32,728 bases of DNA from Sphingomonas bacterium (GCF_028292965.1 NZ_JAQGLG010000126.1:1-32728); one strand, 5' to 3'. Positions 16,319-25,634 are shown, numbered from the stretch's first letter. A program made the numbers and translations. The notes: generated by a model from the sequence alone, not told the origin.

Positions 16319-19300
16319 GTGCAGATCAAGCGCCTCAGGCTTACGGGGTTCAAGAGCTTCGTCGACCCGGCCGATCTTCGGATCGAGCCCGGGCTGACGG
16401 GGATCGTCGGCCCCAATGGCTGCGGCAAGTCCAACCTGCTCGAGGCGCTGCGCTGGACGATGGGCGAGAACAGCGCCAAGTCGCTGCGCGGTGCCGGTAT
16501 GGAGGATGTGATCTTCGCCGGCACCTCGACCCGCCCGTCGCGCGATTTCGCCGAGGTATCGATCCTCGCCGAGATCACCGGGCAGGAAACCGAGGTCGTC
16601 CGGCGTATCGAGCGCGGCGCGGGTTCGGCTTACCGCATCGATGGGCGTGACGTGCGCGCCAAGGATGTCGGCCTGTTGTTCGCCGATGCCGCGACCGGCG
16701 CGCATTCGCCGGCCCTGGTCAGCCAGGGCCGCATCGGTGCGGTCATCGCCGCCAAGCCGATCGAGCGCCGCGCGATGCTCGAAGAGGCCGCCGGAATCGC
16801 CGGCCTGCATGTCCGCCGCAAGGATGCCGAGCAGAAGCTTCGTGCCACCGAGGCCAATCTCGCGCGGCTCGACGAACTGATCTCCGACCAGGACGCGCGT
16901 GCCTCGGCCTTGCGTCGCCAGGCGCGCCAGGCCGAGCGTTACCGGCTGTTGTCCGACCAGATCCGCACTGCCGAGGCGCGGCTGATCTTCGCGCGCTGGC
17001 GTGACGCCGCCGCCGCCGCCGATGCCGCCAAGGCCGAGGCGGCGGGGTGCGAGCAACGCGTCGCCGCGGCGGCCGAGGCGCAGCGCGCAGCGGCAGCTTA
17101 CCAAAATGAGGCGACCGAGAAGCTCGCCGCCGCGCGCGCCGAGGCGCAAGCCGCGCGCGACCGCGCTAGCGAGGCCGGCCACCGCCTTGCCGGATTGCGC
17201 TCGGAGCATGCCTCCGTCGAACGCCGCATCACCGAACTCGGCGACAACCGCGCGCGGCTCGCCGATGACCGGGTACGTGAGGGCTCGCTGGCCAGCGACG
17301 CCGCCGAGGCGATCGCCCGGCTCGCCGAAGAGGCGACGATGCTCGACGTGCGGATCGAGGAAATTCTCGGCCAACTGCCGCGCCACGACGCCGCCCTGGC
17401 CGAAGCCGAGCGGCTCGGTCGCGATGCCGAGGTCGCGCTCGCCCAGGCGCTCAGCCGCCAGGCCAGCGAGGCGGCCGATGTCCGCGTCGCCGACGCCGCG
17501 CTCGCCGCCGCCCGCGCGCGCCACGATCGCGCCGCGCGCGACCTCGCCCGCATCATCGCCGAGGCCGCCGCGCTCGGCGACCCCGCGCCCCTGCTGGCGG
17601 AACGCCGCCGTGCCGAGGAAGCGCGCGCCCAGGCGTTGCGCCATGCCGAGGGCGCACGCACCGCGTTGGCGCGCGCCGATGCCGGCGAGCGCGAGGCGAT
17701 CGCCTCGCGCGACCGCGCCCAGGCCGCGCGTGCTGCCGCCCATGCCGAACTGACCGCGCTCGACAGCGAGGCGACCGCGCTGACCAAGGCGACGCGGCGT
17801 GACGGCAAGGACCGGCTGCTCGACCAGCTTCGCGCCGATCCGGGCTATGAACGCGCGCTTGCCGCCGCGCTGGGCGACGATCTCGAAGCCGGGCTCGATC
17901 GCAGCGCCGATCGCTTCTGGGCCGGTGCCGAGGCGCAGCCCGGTGACCCGGGCGCACCCGCCGGCACCGTTGCGCTGGGCAAGCATGTCGCCGCGCCAGC
18001 GGGACTGGCGCGTCGGCTGGCGCAGGTGTTCGTCGCCGATGACGACGCCGATCAGCCGCTCGCTGTCGGCCAGCGGTTGGTGACCACCGCTGGCGTGCTG
18101 CGCCGCTGGGACGGTTACATTGCCAAATCGGGCGGCGCCGCCGCGGCCGAGCGGCTTCAGCGCATGAACCGGCTGCGCGCGATCGAGTCAGCGCGTCCCG
18201 CCGCAGTGCGCGCGGTCGAGACGGCGGAAGGCGAACTCACCCGGATCGACGAGGCGATTGCCGAGGCGCGCCGCGCGGCGAGCGACGCACGTCGCCTGCT
18301 CGAATCGGCCGAGACCAGCGCCCGCGACGCGGCCCGCGCCGAGGACCGCGCGGCATCGGCGATCGAGCGGATCGAGGCACAGCGTGGCGATCTCGAAGGA
18401 CGCCGCCAGCGCGCGGCGAGCGAACAGGAAGAGGCTTCGGGCGATGTGACGCGTGCCGAGCGCGAGCGCGCTGCGCTGCCTGATGGCAGCGAGACGCGCG
18501 ACGCCGTCGCTCGCCTGTCGACCGAGGCCGAGACCCGCCGCACCGCTGTCGCCAACGCCCGGGCCGAACGCGCCGCACTCGACCGCGGCATTGCGCAGGA
18601 TCGCGAGCGGCTCGCCGCCAATGGCGCCGAGGTACGCGGCTGGCGCGCCCGCGCCGGCGAGGCCGCGCGGCGCATCGCCGAGATGGACAAGCGCGCCGCT
18701 GATCTCGCCACCGAGGCGGAGGCTATCGCCGGCAAGCCCGCCGCGCTCGCGGCCGAGATCGCCGCGCTGGAAACCTCGCACGGCACGGCGCGCGCCGAGG
18801 CCGAGACGTTGGCTGCGGCCGAACGCGCCGCCGATGTCGCGCTGCGCCAGACCGAGGCGCGTGCCCAGGCCGCATCCGAAGCGCTGGCCGACGCTCGTGA
18901 GGCCCGCGCCGGCGCTGCCGCGCGCGCGGAAAATGAGGAACAGCGCCGCATCGAAATGGGCCGCGTCTCGGGCGAGCGCTTCGAATGTCCGCCGCCGGTG
19001 CTGCCCGAGCGTGTCGGCTTCGACAGCAGCACTGTGCGCACCCCGGCGGACGAGTCCGCCGCGCATGACAGGCTGGTGGTCGATCGCGAGCGCATCGGCC
19101 CGGTCAACCTCGTCGCCGAAACCGAGCTCGCCGAGCTTGAGGCTGCCAGCATCGGCAACCTTGCCGAGCGCGAGGAACTGGGCCTAGCGGTCAACCGGCT
19201 GCGCGGTTCGATCGGCACACTCAACCGCGAGGGGCGCCAGCGTTTGCTCGCCGCCTTCGAGGCGGTCGACGGGCATTTCCGCCGGCTCTTCACCACCCTG

Positions 19301-19720
19301 TTCAACGGCGGCCAGGCGCATCTCGCGCTGGTCGATTCCGACGATCCGCTCGAAGCGGGCCTCGAGATCATGGCCCAGCCGCCGGGCAAGAAGCTCCAGT
19401 CGCTCACGCTCCTGTCTGGCGGCGAGCAGGCGCTCACCGCGGTGGCGCTGATCTTCGGCCTGTTCCTGACCAACCCGGCGCCGATCTGCGTGCTCGACGA
19501 AGTCGACGCGCCGCTCGACGATGCCAATATCGAACGTTTCTGCGACCTGCTCGATGCGATGACGAAAGAAACGCTCACCCGCTATCTGATCGTCACCCAC
19601 AATGCCGTGACGATGAGCCGCATGCACCGCCTGTTCGGCGTGACGATGGTCGAGCAGGGCGTCAGCCGGCTGGTGTCGGTCGACCTCGGCGGCGCCGAGA
19701 CGTTGCTGGCGGCGGAATGA
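16319..19720 (+). CDS. smc: Chromosome segregation/condensin ATPase SMC
   Basis: This 1133-residue protein folds back into a long antiparallel coiled coil with an ABC-type head. Walker A GPNGCGKSN is at residues 31-39, the signature LSGGEQ at about 1032-1037, and Walker B VLDEVD around Asp1060. Between them two Ala/Arg/Glu-rich coiled coils flank a compact hinge at roughly residues 490-620 (DRLLDQLRADPGYERALAAA). It loops and compacts DNA with ScpA/ScpB, which are not in this window. A GTG start with GGGGGA upstream was chosen because it begins the canonical KRLRLTGFKSF head. The stop overlaps the next gene by 4 bases (ATGA). Confidence 0.97.
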   Translation: MQIKRLRLTGFKSFVDPADLRIEPGLTGIVGPNGCGKSNLLEALRWTMGENSAKSLRGAGMEDVIFAGTSTRPSRDFAEVSILAEITGQETEVVRRIERGAGSAYRIDGRDVRAKDVGLLFADAATGAHSPALVSQGRIGAVIAAKPIERRAMLEEAAGIAGLHVRRKDAEQKLRATEANLARLDELISDQDARASALRRQARQAERYRLLSDQIRTAEARLIFARWRDAAAAADAAKAEAAGCEQRVAAAAEAQRAAAAYQNEATEKLAAARAEAQAARDRASEAGHRLAGLRSEHASVERRITELGDNRARLADDRVREGSLASDAAEAIARLAEEATMLDVRIEEILGQLPRHDAALAEAERLGRDAEVALAQALSRQASEAADVRVADAALAAARARHDRAARDLARIIAEAAALGDPAPLLAERRRAEEARAQALRHAEGARTALARADAGEREAIASRDRAQAARAAAHAELTALDSEATALTKATRRDGKDRLLDQLRADPGYERALAAALGDDLEAGLDRSADRFWAGAEAQPGDPGAPAGTVALGKHVAAPAGLARRLAQVFVADDDADQPLAVGQRLVTTAGVLRRWDGYIAKSGGAAAAERLQRMNRLRAIESARPAAVRAVETAEGELTRIDEAIAEARRAASDARRLLESAETSARDAARAEDRAASAIERIEAQRGDLEGRRQRAASEQEEASGDVTRAERERAALPDGSETRDAVARLSTEAETRRTAVANARAERAALDRGIAQDRERLAANGAEVRGWRARAGEAARRIAEMDKRAADLATEAEAIAGKPAALAAEIAALETSHGTARAEAETLAAAERAADVALRQTEARAQAASEALADAREARAGAAARAENEEQRRIEMGRVSGERFECPPPVLPERVGFDSSTVRTPADESAAHDRLVVDRERIGPVNLVAETELAELEAASIGNLAEREELGLAVNRLRGSIGTLNREGRQRLLAAFEAVDGHFRRLFTTLFNGGQAHLALVDSDDPLEAGLEIMAQPPGKKLQSLTLLSGGEQALTAVALIFGLFLTNPAPICVLDEVDAPLDDANIERFCDLLDAMTKETLTRYLIVTHNAVTMSRMHRLFGVTMVEQGVSRLVSVDLGGAETLLAAE

Positions 19721-20388
19721 GAAACGCGGCGCACTTCGCGACGATCGCGCTGGCGCTATTGCTGTCGGGATGTTGGTGGGAGGGGCCGCCCTTTTATCGT
19801 GGCGATCCGCGTGACGCGGGGCCGGTGGCGCCCGGCTGGTACAGGGTCGATGTGCTGGGCAAGAACGAACGGCCGATCGTGCAACATGTCGAGTGGCTGG
19901 CGAATGGCGAGACGCGTACCACGCCGCGCCGGGTGACACGGGAAGACGGCGTCGGTCATTTCGTGGCGACACGCCTCGAAGTCCCGGGTCGTCATTTGTG
20001 GATCATCCAGAGTCGCGGCGATGAAAAGCCGGACACCGCCGCGATCTATGGCCTGGTCGAACGTCACGGAGACTTGCTGGACATCGCTTTCCCGATCGAC
20101 TGCGACAGCAGCGCAGAGATCGTGCGCGCGGCTGGTGGTACGGTCAGCGGAGGAAGCAGGCCGGAGGCAATCGACATGACACCGACGGAAACGCGGCGTC
20201 ACCGACGCAAGGGAGCGCCTGATCCTCACGTGGAACCGACGACGGTAATGACCCCAACGACTGGCCCAGTCCAGAATCAACATTGCACCTTCGCGGATCG
20301 ATCGTCGCTCGAGCGCGCCTTGGTCGCTTATGCGACGGCTCATCCGCATCTTGACGGCGGCCTGTTGCTGCGAAAGTTGTCCGACTGA
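19717..20388 (+). CDS. Hypothetical lipoprotein
   Basis: This 223-residue protein has a lipoprotein signal (LALLLSGC, Cys19) and no family I recognise. The N-terminal half looks beta-rich (GWYRVDVLGKNERPIVQHVE). The C-terminal part carries an Arg/His/Lys cluster (ETRRHRRKGAPD) and a final segment with CTFADRSSLERALVAYA. Its ATG overlaps the smc stop, so it is translated from the smc message. The transporter gene begins 2 bases after its stop. Function is unknown; coupling to smc may be incidental. Confidence 0.85.
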   Translation: MRNAAHFATIALALLLSGCWWEGPPFYRGDPRDAGPVAPGWYRVDVLGKNERPIVQHVEWLANGETRTTPRRVTREDGVGHFVATRLEVPGRHLWIIQSRGDEKPDTAAIYGLVERHGDLLDIAFPIDCDSSAEIVRAAGGTVSGGSRPEAIDMTPTETRRHRRKGAPDPHVEPTTVMTPTTGPVQNQHCTFADRSSLERALVAYATAHPHLDGGLLLRKLSD

Positions 20389-20389
20389 C

Positions 20390-21748
20390 ATGAGCGCCGC
20401 ACAAACAACCGACCGCACCTTCTTCGGCCAGCCGATCGGTGTCGCCTATCTCGCCTTCACCGAGGCGTGGGAGCGCTTTTCCTATTACGGCATGACCGCT
20501 TTGGTCGTGCTCTACATGGTCCAGCAATTGCTGCTGCCCGGGCATATCGAGCATGTCGCCGGCATGTCCGGCTTCCGCCACGCGCTGGAAAGCGTGTTCG
20601 GGCCGCTGTCGACCCAGGCGCTCGCTTCGCAGATCTTCGGTTTCTACACCGGCTTCGTTTATTTCACCCCGATCATCGGCGGGTTCATCGCCGATCGCTG
20701 GCTCGGCGCGCGACGTACCGTGCTGATCGGCGCTGGTGTGATGAGCGCCGGCCATTTCCTCATGGCGTTCGAGCAAAGCTTCCTGCTCGCCATCCTGTTG
20801 CTGATCATCGGCACCGGCTGCCTCAAGGGCAATATCTCGGCGCAGGTCGGTCGTCTTCATCCGCCCGAAGACGAGGCTGGCCGGACGCGCAGCTATGCTG
20901 TCTTTTCCATGGGCATCAATGTCGGGGCGGTCTGTGGCCCGCTCGGTTGTGGCCTGGTCGCGCAACTTTATGGCTGGGACTATGGCTTCGGCCTCGCCGG
21001 CGTGATGATGCTGCTGGCGGCGCTGACCTATCTCGCGGGCGACCGTTACCTGCCGCCGGAAGCGCCGCGTCGGCGCGATCGGTCGCCCGCCGAACCGCTC
21101 ACGCCCGCGCAGCGCCGCACCGTTGCGATGCTGATCCTGCTGATGGTCGTCAGCATCTTCCAGTCGGTCTGCTACTACCAGATCAGCAATGTCGGCCTGG
21201 TCTGGGTGTCGGAACACGCCGCGCTCGGCACGCCGCTCGGCGACATTCCGGTGTCATGGTTCAATTCGATAGACTCGCTCGCTTCGATCGTCTTTGTGCC
21301 GCCGCTGGTCGCGCTGTGGCGCTGGCAGGGCATGCGCGGGCGCGAGCCGGGCGACGTCACCAAGATCGGCATCGGTGCCACGCTCGCGGCCGCCTCGGCG
21401 CTGCTGCTCGCGCTTGGTGCGATGGTCGCGGGGCCGGGCCATGTCACCGTGCTGCTGCCGCTGGTCGCCTTCACCGGCATGGGCATCGCCTTTCTCTATT
21501 ACTGGCCGACGCTGCTCGCACTCGTCTCGCAATCCGCCCCGCCGCGCCTCAACGCCACGCTGATGGGCACGGTGTTCCTGTCGCTATTCGTCAGCAACCT
21601 GATCATCGGCTGGTTCGGCGGCTATTACGAACCGCTCGGCCCGACCATGTTCTGGCTGGTCGATGCCGCAATCGGCGGAACAGGCGCGCTGATCATCCTG
21701 GTCTTCGGCCGCGCCATCCACCGCGCGCTCCAACCCGCCGCCGATTGA
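20390..21748 (+). CDS. POT/PTR-family proton-coupled oligopeptide transporter
   Basis: This 452-residue inner-membrane protein has about 12 to 14 hydrophobic helices. The proton-coupling motif E-x-x-E-R is intact at Glu25-Glu28-Arg29 (EAWERFSYYG), followed by the family pattern GGFIADRWLGARRTVLIGA and the GTGCLKGNISAQVGRL loop. POT proteins import di- and tripeptides with protons. The start at 20390, 2 bases after the preceding stop, gives a normal short cytoplasmic N-terminus; the frame is open 20 codons further upstream inside the lipoprotein gene. It ends the smc gene run. Confidence 0.93.
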   Translation: MSAAQTTDRTFFGQPIGVAYLAFTEAWERFSYYGMTALVVLYMVQQLLLPGHIEHVAGMSGFRHALESVFGPLSTQALASQIFGFYTGFVYFTPIIGGFIADRWLGARRTVLIGAGVMSAGHFLMAFEQSFLLAILLLIIGTGCLKGNISAQVGRLHPPEDEAGRTRSYAVFSMGINVGAVCGPLGCGLVAQLYGWDYGFGLAGVMMLLAALTYLAGDRYLPPEAPRRRDRSPAEPLTPAQRRTVAMLILLMVVSIFQSVCYYQISNVGLVWVSEHAALGTPLGDIPVSWFNSIDSLASIVFVPPLVALWRWQGMRGREPGDVTKIGIGATLAAASALLLALGAMVAGPGHVTVLLPLVAFTGMGIAFLYYWPTLLALVSQSAPPRLNATLMGTVFLSLFVSNLIIGWFGGYYEPLGPTMFWLVDAAIGGTGALIILVFGRAIHRALQPAAD

Positions 21749-21780
21749 CTCGATCGTTCCATCGGCGTAACCGCGCCACC

Positions 21781-21796
21781 GCTCCACTCCTGGAGC
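21781..21796. terminator. Possible terminator hairpin after the transporter gene
   Basis: GCTCCA-CTCC-TGGAGC is a perfect 6-base-pair hairpin 32 bases past the stop. It lacks a T run, so factor-independent termination is uncertain. A second perfect hairpin, GCCGGGT-TCGACG-ACCCGGC, lies at 21886-21905 in the same 231-base gap. Confidence 0.35.
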
Positions 21797-21809
21797 AGGA
21801 AGGCAATCA

Positions 21810-21875
21810 ATGTTCGACACGGCCAACCTGAGCGGGATTACGCCCGCCGCCGTTCGAACCTCGCCGAAGCGCTAG
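21810..21875 (+). CDS. Candidate 21-residue small ORF
   Basis: An ATG with an ideally spaced AGGAAGG (6-base spacer) opens a 21-codon frame (MFDTANLSGITPAAVRTSPK plus Arg) in the gap before the AAA ATPase gene. No family is recognised. It might be a leader peptide, a gene remnant or chance. Confidence 0.2.
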   Translation: MFDTANLSGITPAAVRTSPKR

Positions 21876-21979
21876 CCGCGCCCCGGCCGGGTTCGACGAC
21901 CCGGCACGCATAATCCCTGAAACGATAGTGATCCGCCCCGACGCCATAGCTGCGTCCGCGCGGGCATGGTGGATATGAC

Positions 21980-23980
21980 ATGGGCACGACGACGGTAACG
22001 TCGCGGCGGCTGGCTACGATGCTGCGCGCGACACTGACGAAGGATGGGCGCGCCGGAAGGGCGCTGCTCGCATGGGCCGAGGAGCACCGCGCCGATTTCT
22101 GGCCGGCGCCACGGCGCAAGAAGGCGGAAGACTCGGCCGAGCGCAAGCTCAGCTGGACGCGGCTCGGCGCGCTCGTCGAAGCCATGGCGGAGGATCCGCT
22201 GCCAGACGAACTGGCGCTGGCGGCGGGCAATGTCGCGACCGTGCTCGGCTTCGACGCGCAGCAGCGTGGCGTGCTTGAGGCGGGGCTCGCACTCACCTTC
22301 CACCCGCGCATCGCCAAGCTGCGCTGGGCGCTGGAAATGGCGCATGAGGATGTCGCGCGTATCGCCGGTCTGCTCGCCGGCGCCGAGCCAATGGCGGCGG
22401 GCAATATGGTGCGCAACAGCCTGGCGGTCGAACTCGGCCTGCTCGATATCGAGATGACGCATGGCGGCGGCGTGTCGCTCTATGTCAGCTGGTGGTTCGA
22501 GGATGTGCTCGCGCGCGGCGGGCATGATCCCGAGCGGCTGATCGAGGCACTGGCCGGCAAGCGTCAGGCGGCGGCGCTTTCGCTCGACGACTTCCCGGCG
22601 ATGGACGGCGACATCGCTTTCCTCGCCCGGCTGCTCGGCGGTACGCTCGATGGGCAGGCGGAGGGGATCAATATCCTGCTCCACGGCCCGCCCGGCGTGG
22701 GCAAGACCGAGCTTGCCCGCGCGCTCGCCGCCGCGGCCGGGGCGGACCTGTTCGCGGTCGGCGAGGCCGACAGCAGCGGCCATGAACTGCGCCGCGAACA
22801 GCGCGTCGCAGCTTTGCTCCGCGCCCAGCGCGCGCTGCAGCAGGGCGGCCGCGCGCTGCTGCTGTTCGACGAGATGGAGGACATGATCGGCGACGCCGCG
22901 CCGAGCGGTCCGGCAAAGCGCTTCGCCAATCGGGCGGGGTCGAAGATCTTCGTTAACCGCATGCTGGAAAGCAACAAGGTGCCGGTGATCTGGACCAGCA
23001 ACGCGATCGACAATGTCGATGCGGCCTATCTGCGCCGGATGAGTTTCGTGCTGCGGCTCGATCATCCGCGCGGCGCCGATCGCGACCGCGTGCTGGCGCG
23101 CATGGCCGCGAGCGAGGGCACTGCGCCCGGCGCGGCGCTGTCGGCGCTCGCCCGTCAAATGCCCGAAACCACGAGCGTGGCGCGGGTCGCGATGCGCGCC
23201 GCACGGATCGCCGGTGGTGGTAGCGATGACGACCAGCGCATCGCCCGCGCATTGGTGGTCGGCGTCAGCGGTCGCGCGATCGGGGAGGTGCGTGCATCCG
23301 GCCCGCTCGATCTCGACCTGTTCGAGAGCGACCCGCCGGTCGCCGATCTCGTCGCGCGGCTCACCCGGCCGGGCGGCGAGCCCGACTGGTCGGTGCTGCT
23401 CGCCGGCCCGCCCGGCACCGGCAAGACCCAGCTCGCCGGCGAGGTCGCCGAGCGGTTCGGTCGCGCGCTGGTCACCCGCCGCGCGTCCGATCTGATGTCG
23501 AAATGGGTCGGCGAGACCGAGCAGAACATCGCCCAGGCGTTTCGCGATGCCGTGGCGGAAGGGGCGGTGCTGATGTTCGACGAGGCGGATTCGCTGCTCT
23601 ACGACCGCGCCACCGCGACGCGCAGCTGGGAGGTCAGCCAGGTCAACGAGATGCTCACCTGGCTCGATCGCCACCCGCTGCCGGTGTTCGCCGCGACCAA
23701 CGATCTCCGTCGGCTCGACCCGGCGGCGCTCAGGCGTTTCACCTTCAAGCTCAACCTCCGCCCGCTTGGCGCGGTTGCGGCAAGGCAGGCGTTCGCGCGT
23801 TTCTTCGACCAGTCCGCGCCGGTCGGCCTCGACCGCCTCGCCGGCCTGACCCCCGGCGACTTTGCGGTGGTTGCTCGCCAGCTCCGCGTCAGCGGCTCGC
23901 GTGAACCGGCTGCACTGCTCGCCGCACTGGAGGCGGAACTGGCGGTGAAGCCGGGCACGATGGCGGTGATGGGCTTCTGA
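21980..23980 (+). CDS. Tandem-AAA ATPase (COG0464-like)
   Basis: This 666-residue protein has an N-terminal helical domain of about 220 residues that I do not recognise, then two AAA modules. Module 1: Walker A GPPGVGKTE near residue 236, Walker B LLLFDEMEDM near 296, and sensor-1 TSNAIDNVD. Module 2: Walker A GPPGTGKTQ near 476, Walker B VLMFDEADSLL near 533, and ATNDLRRLDPAALRRF with its sensor and arginine-finger region. Both sites look active. Such proteins usually form rings that remodel or unfold a client protein. No obvious partner is adjacent; it stands alone between the transporter gene and a repeat element. The substrate is unknown. Confidence 0.88.
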   Translation: MGTTTVTSRRLATMLRATLTKDGRAGRALLAWAEEHRADFWPAPRRKKAEDSAERKLSWTRLGALVEAMAEDPLPDELALAAGNVATVLGFDAQQRGVLEAGLALTFHPRIAKLRWALEMAHEDVARIAGLLAGAEPMAAGNMVRNSLAVELGLLDIEMTHGGGVSLYVSWWFEDVLARGGHDPERLIEALAGKRQAAALSLDDFPAMDGDIAFLARLLGGTLDGQAEGINILLHGPPGVGKTELARALAAAAGADLFAVGEADSSGHELRREQRVAALLRAQRALQQGGRALLLFDEMEDMIGDAAPSGPAKRFANRAGSKIFVNRMLESNKVPVIWTSNAIDNVDAAYLRRMSFVLRLDHPRGADRDRVLARMAASEGTAPGAALSALARQMPETTSVARVAMRAARIAGGGSDDDQRIARALVVGVSGRAIGEVRASGPLDLDLFESDPPVADLVARLTRPGGEPDWSVLLAGPPGTGKTQLAGEVAERFGRALVTRRASDLMSKWVGETEQNIAQAFRDAVAEGAVLMFDEADSLLYDRATATRSWEVSQVNEMLTWLDRHPLPVFAATNDLRRLDPAALRRFTFKLNLRPLGAVAARQAFARFFDQSAPVGLDRLAGLTPGDFAVVARQLRVSGSREPAALLAALEAELAVKPGTMAVMGF

Positions 23981-24020
23981 TCCTTGTGGCGGTCGCGCTG
24001 CGCGCGGCCGCCAATTTTTG

Positions 24021-24179
24021 GTTCGCGCGGAGGCGCGGAGGCGCGAAGGTGTTGCGCGGCGGGCGTCTGAAGCGGGCTCCTCCATCTTTGCGCCTGCTGC
24101 AACGGAGAGGTCGGTGGCGCTTCGCGCGGGACGGTACCACGCTCGCAACACCTCCGCGTCTCCGCGCCTCCGCGCGAAC
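24021..24179. repeat. Long inverted-repeat element (type A)
   Basis: Arms at 24021-24056 and 24144-24179 (36 bases) match in 34 positions as an inverted repeat around an 87-base centre. Each arm is built from short GGAGGCGC-type units. A close relative with 33-base arms and an 89-base centre lies at 30126-30280, sharing the GCGCTTCGCGC segment in the centre. It fills the gap between the AAA ATPase gene and the radical-SAM gene; no gene was seen inside. Confidence 0.8.
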
Positions 24180-24238
24180 AAATCCCGTTCTTCTTCGCAC
24201 CGCATGCACAGCCACCACGGCGAAACTGATCTACCTCA

Positions 24239-24271
24239 ATTACATCGACGCGCCGTGAACATATAAAGAAC
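24239..24271 (+). promoter_or_regulatory. LexA-type SOS box and candidate promoter for the radical-SAM gene
   Basis: GAAC-ATATAAA-GAAC at 24257-24271 matches the alphaproteobacterial LexA operator (GAAC-N7-GAAC, the reverse of GTTC-N7-GTTC). It ends 2 bases before the ATG. A TATAAA -10 (24262-24267) lies inside the box, with ATTACA (24239-24244) 17 bases upstream as a weak -35. That spacing would start transcription at about the ATG, a leaderless message, consistent with the lack of a ribosome-binding site. Bound LexA would cover the -10. Confidence 0.72.
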
Positions 24272-24273
24272 AA

Positions 24274-25524
24274 ATGCCCCAGCTCGACACCTGCCAAAAG
24301 CTCGAAATCCTCGCCGACGCCGCCAAATACGACGCCAGCTGTGCCTCGTCCGGCTCGGTCAAACGCACGTCGCGCGACGGCAAGGGGATCGGCTCGACCG
24401 ATGGCGGTATGGGCATCTGCCATGCCTATGCGCCCGACGGCCGCTGCATCTCGCTGCTCAAGATCCTGCTGACCAACAGCTGCATCTTCGACTGCCATTA
24501 TTGCATCAACCGCAAAAGCTCGAACGTCCGCCGCGCGCGCTTCACCACCGAGGAGGTGGTGCAGCTCACGCTCGCTTTCTACCGCCGCAATTACATCGAG
24601 GGCCTGTTCCTCTCCTCGGGCATCATCCGCTCCTCCAACTATACGATGGAGCAGATCGTTGAAGTTGCGCGCAGCTTACGCCAAGATCACCATTTCTGCG
24701 GTTATATCCACCTCAAGACCATCCCCGACGCGGACCCGGAGCTGATCCACCAGGCCGGCCTCCATGCCGACCGTATCTCGATCAACGTTGAACTGCCCAC
24801 CGTCGCCGGCCTGAAACGCCTCGCCCCGGAAAAATCCGAGGCGCGCATCGAAGGCGCGATGAAGGGCATGAAGACCGCAATCCTCGACACCAGCGACGCG
24901 AAGAAGCGCTACAAATCCGCGCCCCGCTTTGCCCCTGCCGGACAGTCGACCCAGATGATCGTCGGCGCCGATGCCGCGACCGATGGCGATATCGTGCGCA
25001 AGGCCTCGACGCTCTACGATCGCTTCGGCCTGCGCCGCGTCTATTATTCCGCCTTCAGCCCAATTCCGGACGCCAGCGCGGTGCTCCCGCTCCAGCGCCC
25101 GCCGCTGATGCGCGAGCACCGTCTCTACCAGTCCGACTGGTTGATGCGCTTCTACGGCTACACCCCAGGCGAGGTCGTCGCCGCGGCCGACGACGCCACC
25201 GGCATGCTGCCGCTCGACATCGATCCCAAGCTCGCCTGGGCGCTCAAGTTCCGCGGCCGGTTCCCGGTCGACGTCAACCGCGCCCCGCGCGAAATGCTGC
25301 TCCGCGTCCCCGGCCTCGGCACGAAGGCGGTCGGCGCGATTCTCACCGCCCGCCGCTGGCGCCGCCTCCACCTCGCCGATATCGGCCGCCTGACCGTCTC
25401 GGTCGCCAAGGTGCGCCCCTTCCTCATCGCCGAGGACTGGCGTCCCACCGCCTTGGGCGACCGCGCCGACCTCCGTCCCCTCGTCGCGCCCAAGGCGAAA
25501 CAGATGGAGCTGTTCGCAGGATGA
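24274..25524 (+). CDS. Radical-SAM DNA modification/repair protein (UDG-linked family)
   Basis: This 416-residue protein has a radical-SAM core with the [4Fe-4S] motif C-x3-C-x2-C at Cys70, Cys74 and Cys77 (SCIFDCHYCINR). Extra cysteines at 7, 23, 49 and 58 could bind a second cluster. A C-terminal helix-hairpin-helix (LRVPGLGTKAVGAILTARR, about 343-361) suggests DNA binding. The family is annotated as a putative DNA modification/repair radical-SAM protein linked to uracil-DNA glycosylase-like genes, and udgX is indeed 3.1 kb downstream. The last residues QMELF (410-414) resemble a beta-clamp-binding peptide. A LexA-type box precedes the gene. The reaction and substrate are not known. Confidence 0.92.
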   Translation: MPQLDTCQKLEILADAAKYDASCASSGSVKRTSRDGKGIGSTDGGMGICHAYAPDGRCISLLKILLTNSCIFDCHYCINRKSSNVRRARFTTEEVVQLTLAFYRRNYIEGLFLSSGIIRSSNYTMEQIVEVARSLRQDHHFCGYIHLKTIPDADPELIHQAGLHADRISINVELPTVAGLKRLAPEKSEARIEGAMKGMKTAILDTSDAKKRYKSAPRFAPAGQSTQMIVGADAATDGDIVRKASTLYDRFGLRRVYYSAFSPIPDASAVLPLQRPPLMREHRLYQSDWLMRFYGYTPGEVVAAADDATGMLPLDIDPKLAWALKFRGRFPVDVNRAPREMLLRVPGLGTKAVGAILTARRWRRLHLADIGRLTVSVAKVRPFLIAEDWRPTALGDRADLRPLVAPKAKQMELFAG

Positions 25525-25535
25525 AGGCAGATCTG

Positions 25536-25634
25536 GTTCACGCGAAGGCGCAAAGGCGCGAAGCGCACCATTCTCTCCGCGTCTCCGCGCCTCTGCGCGA
25601 ACCACTCTTCTTCTTTCGCGCCTTCGCGTGAATC
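25536..25634. repeat. Mosaic inverted-repeat element (types A and B)
   Basis: Just past the radical-SAM stop, a type B arm (25536-25563, TTCACGCGAAGGCGCAAAGG pattern) is followed by a right-hand type A arm (25573-25602) and then a shorter inverted type B arm (about 25614-25634). It shares units with the elements at 24021-24179 and 30126-30379, so pieces of the two families have been combined. No gene was seen in 25525-25710 apart from this element and the ribosome site of the next gene. Confidence 0.7.

Noticed and set aside
15524..17986. An 820-codon open frame on the minus strand across the DsbA and smc genes
   Set aside because: It is the antisense shadow of strongly GC-biased codons; smc and both DsbA genes on the plus strand have complete motifs, and the minus frame shows none.
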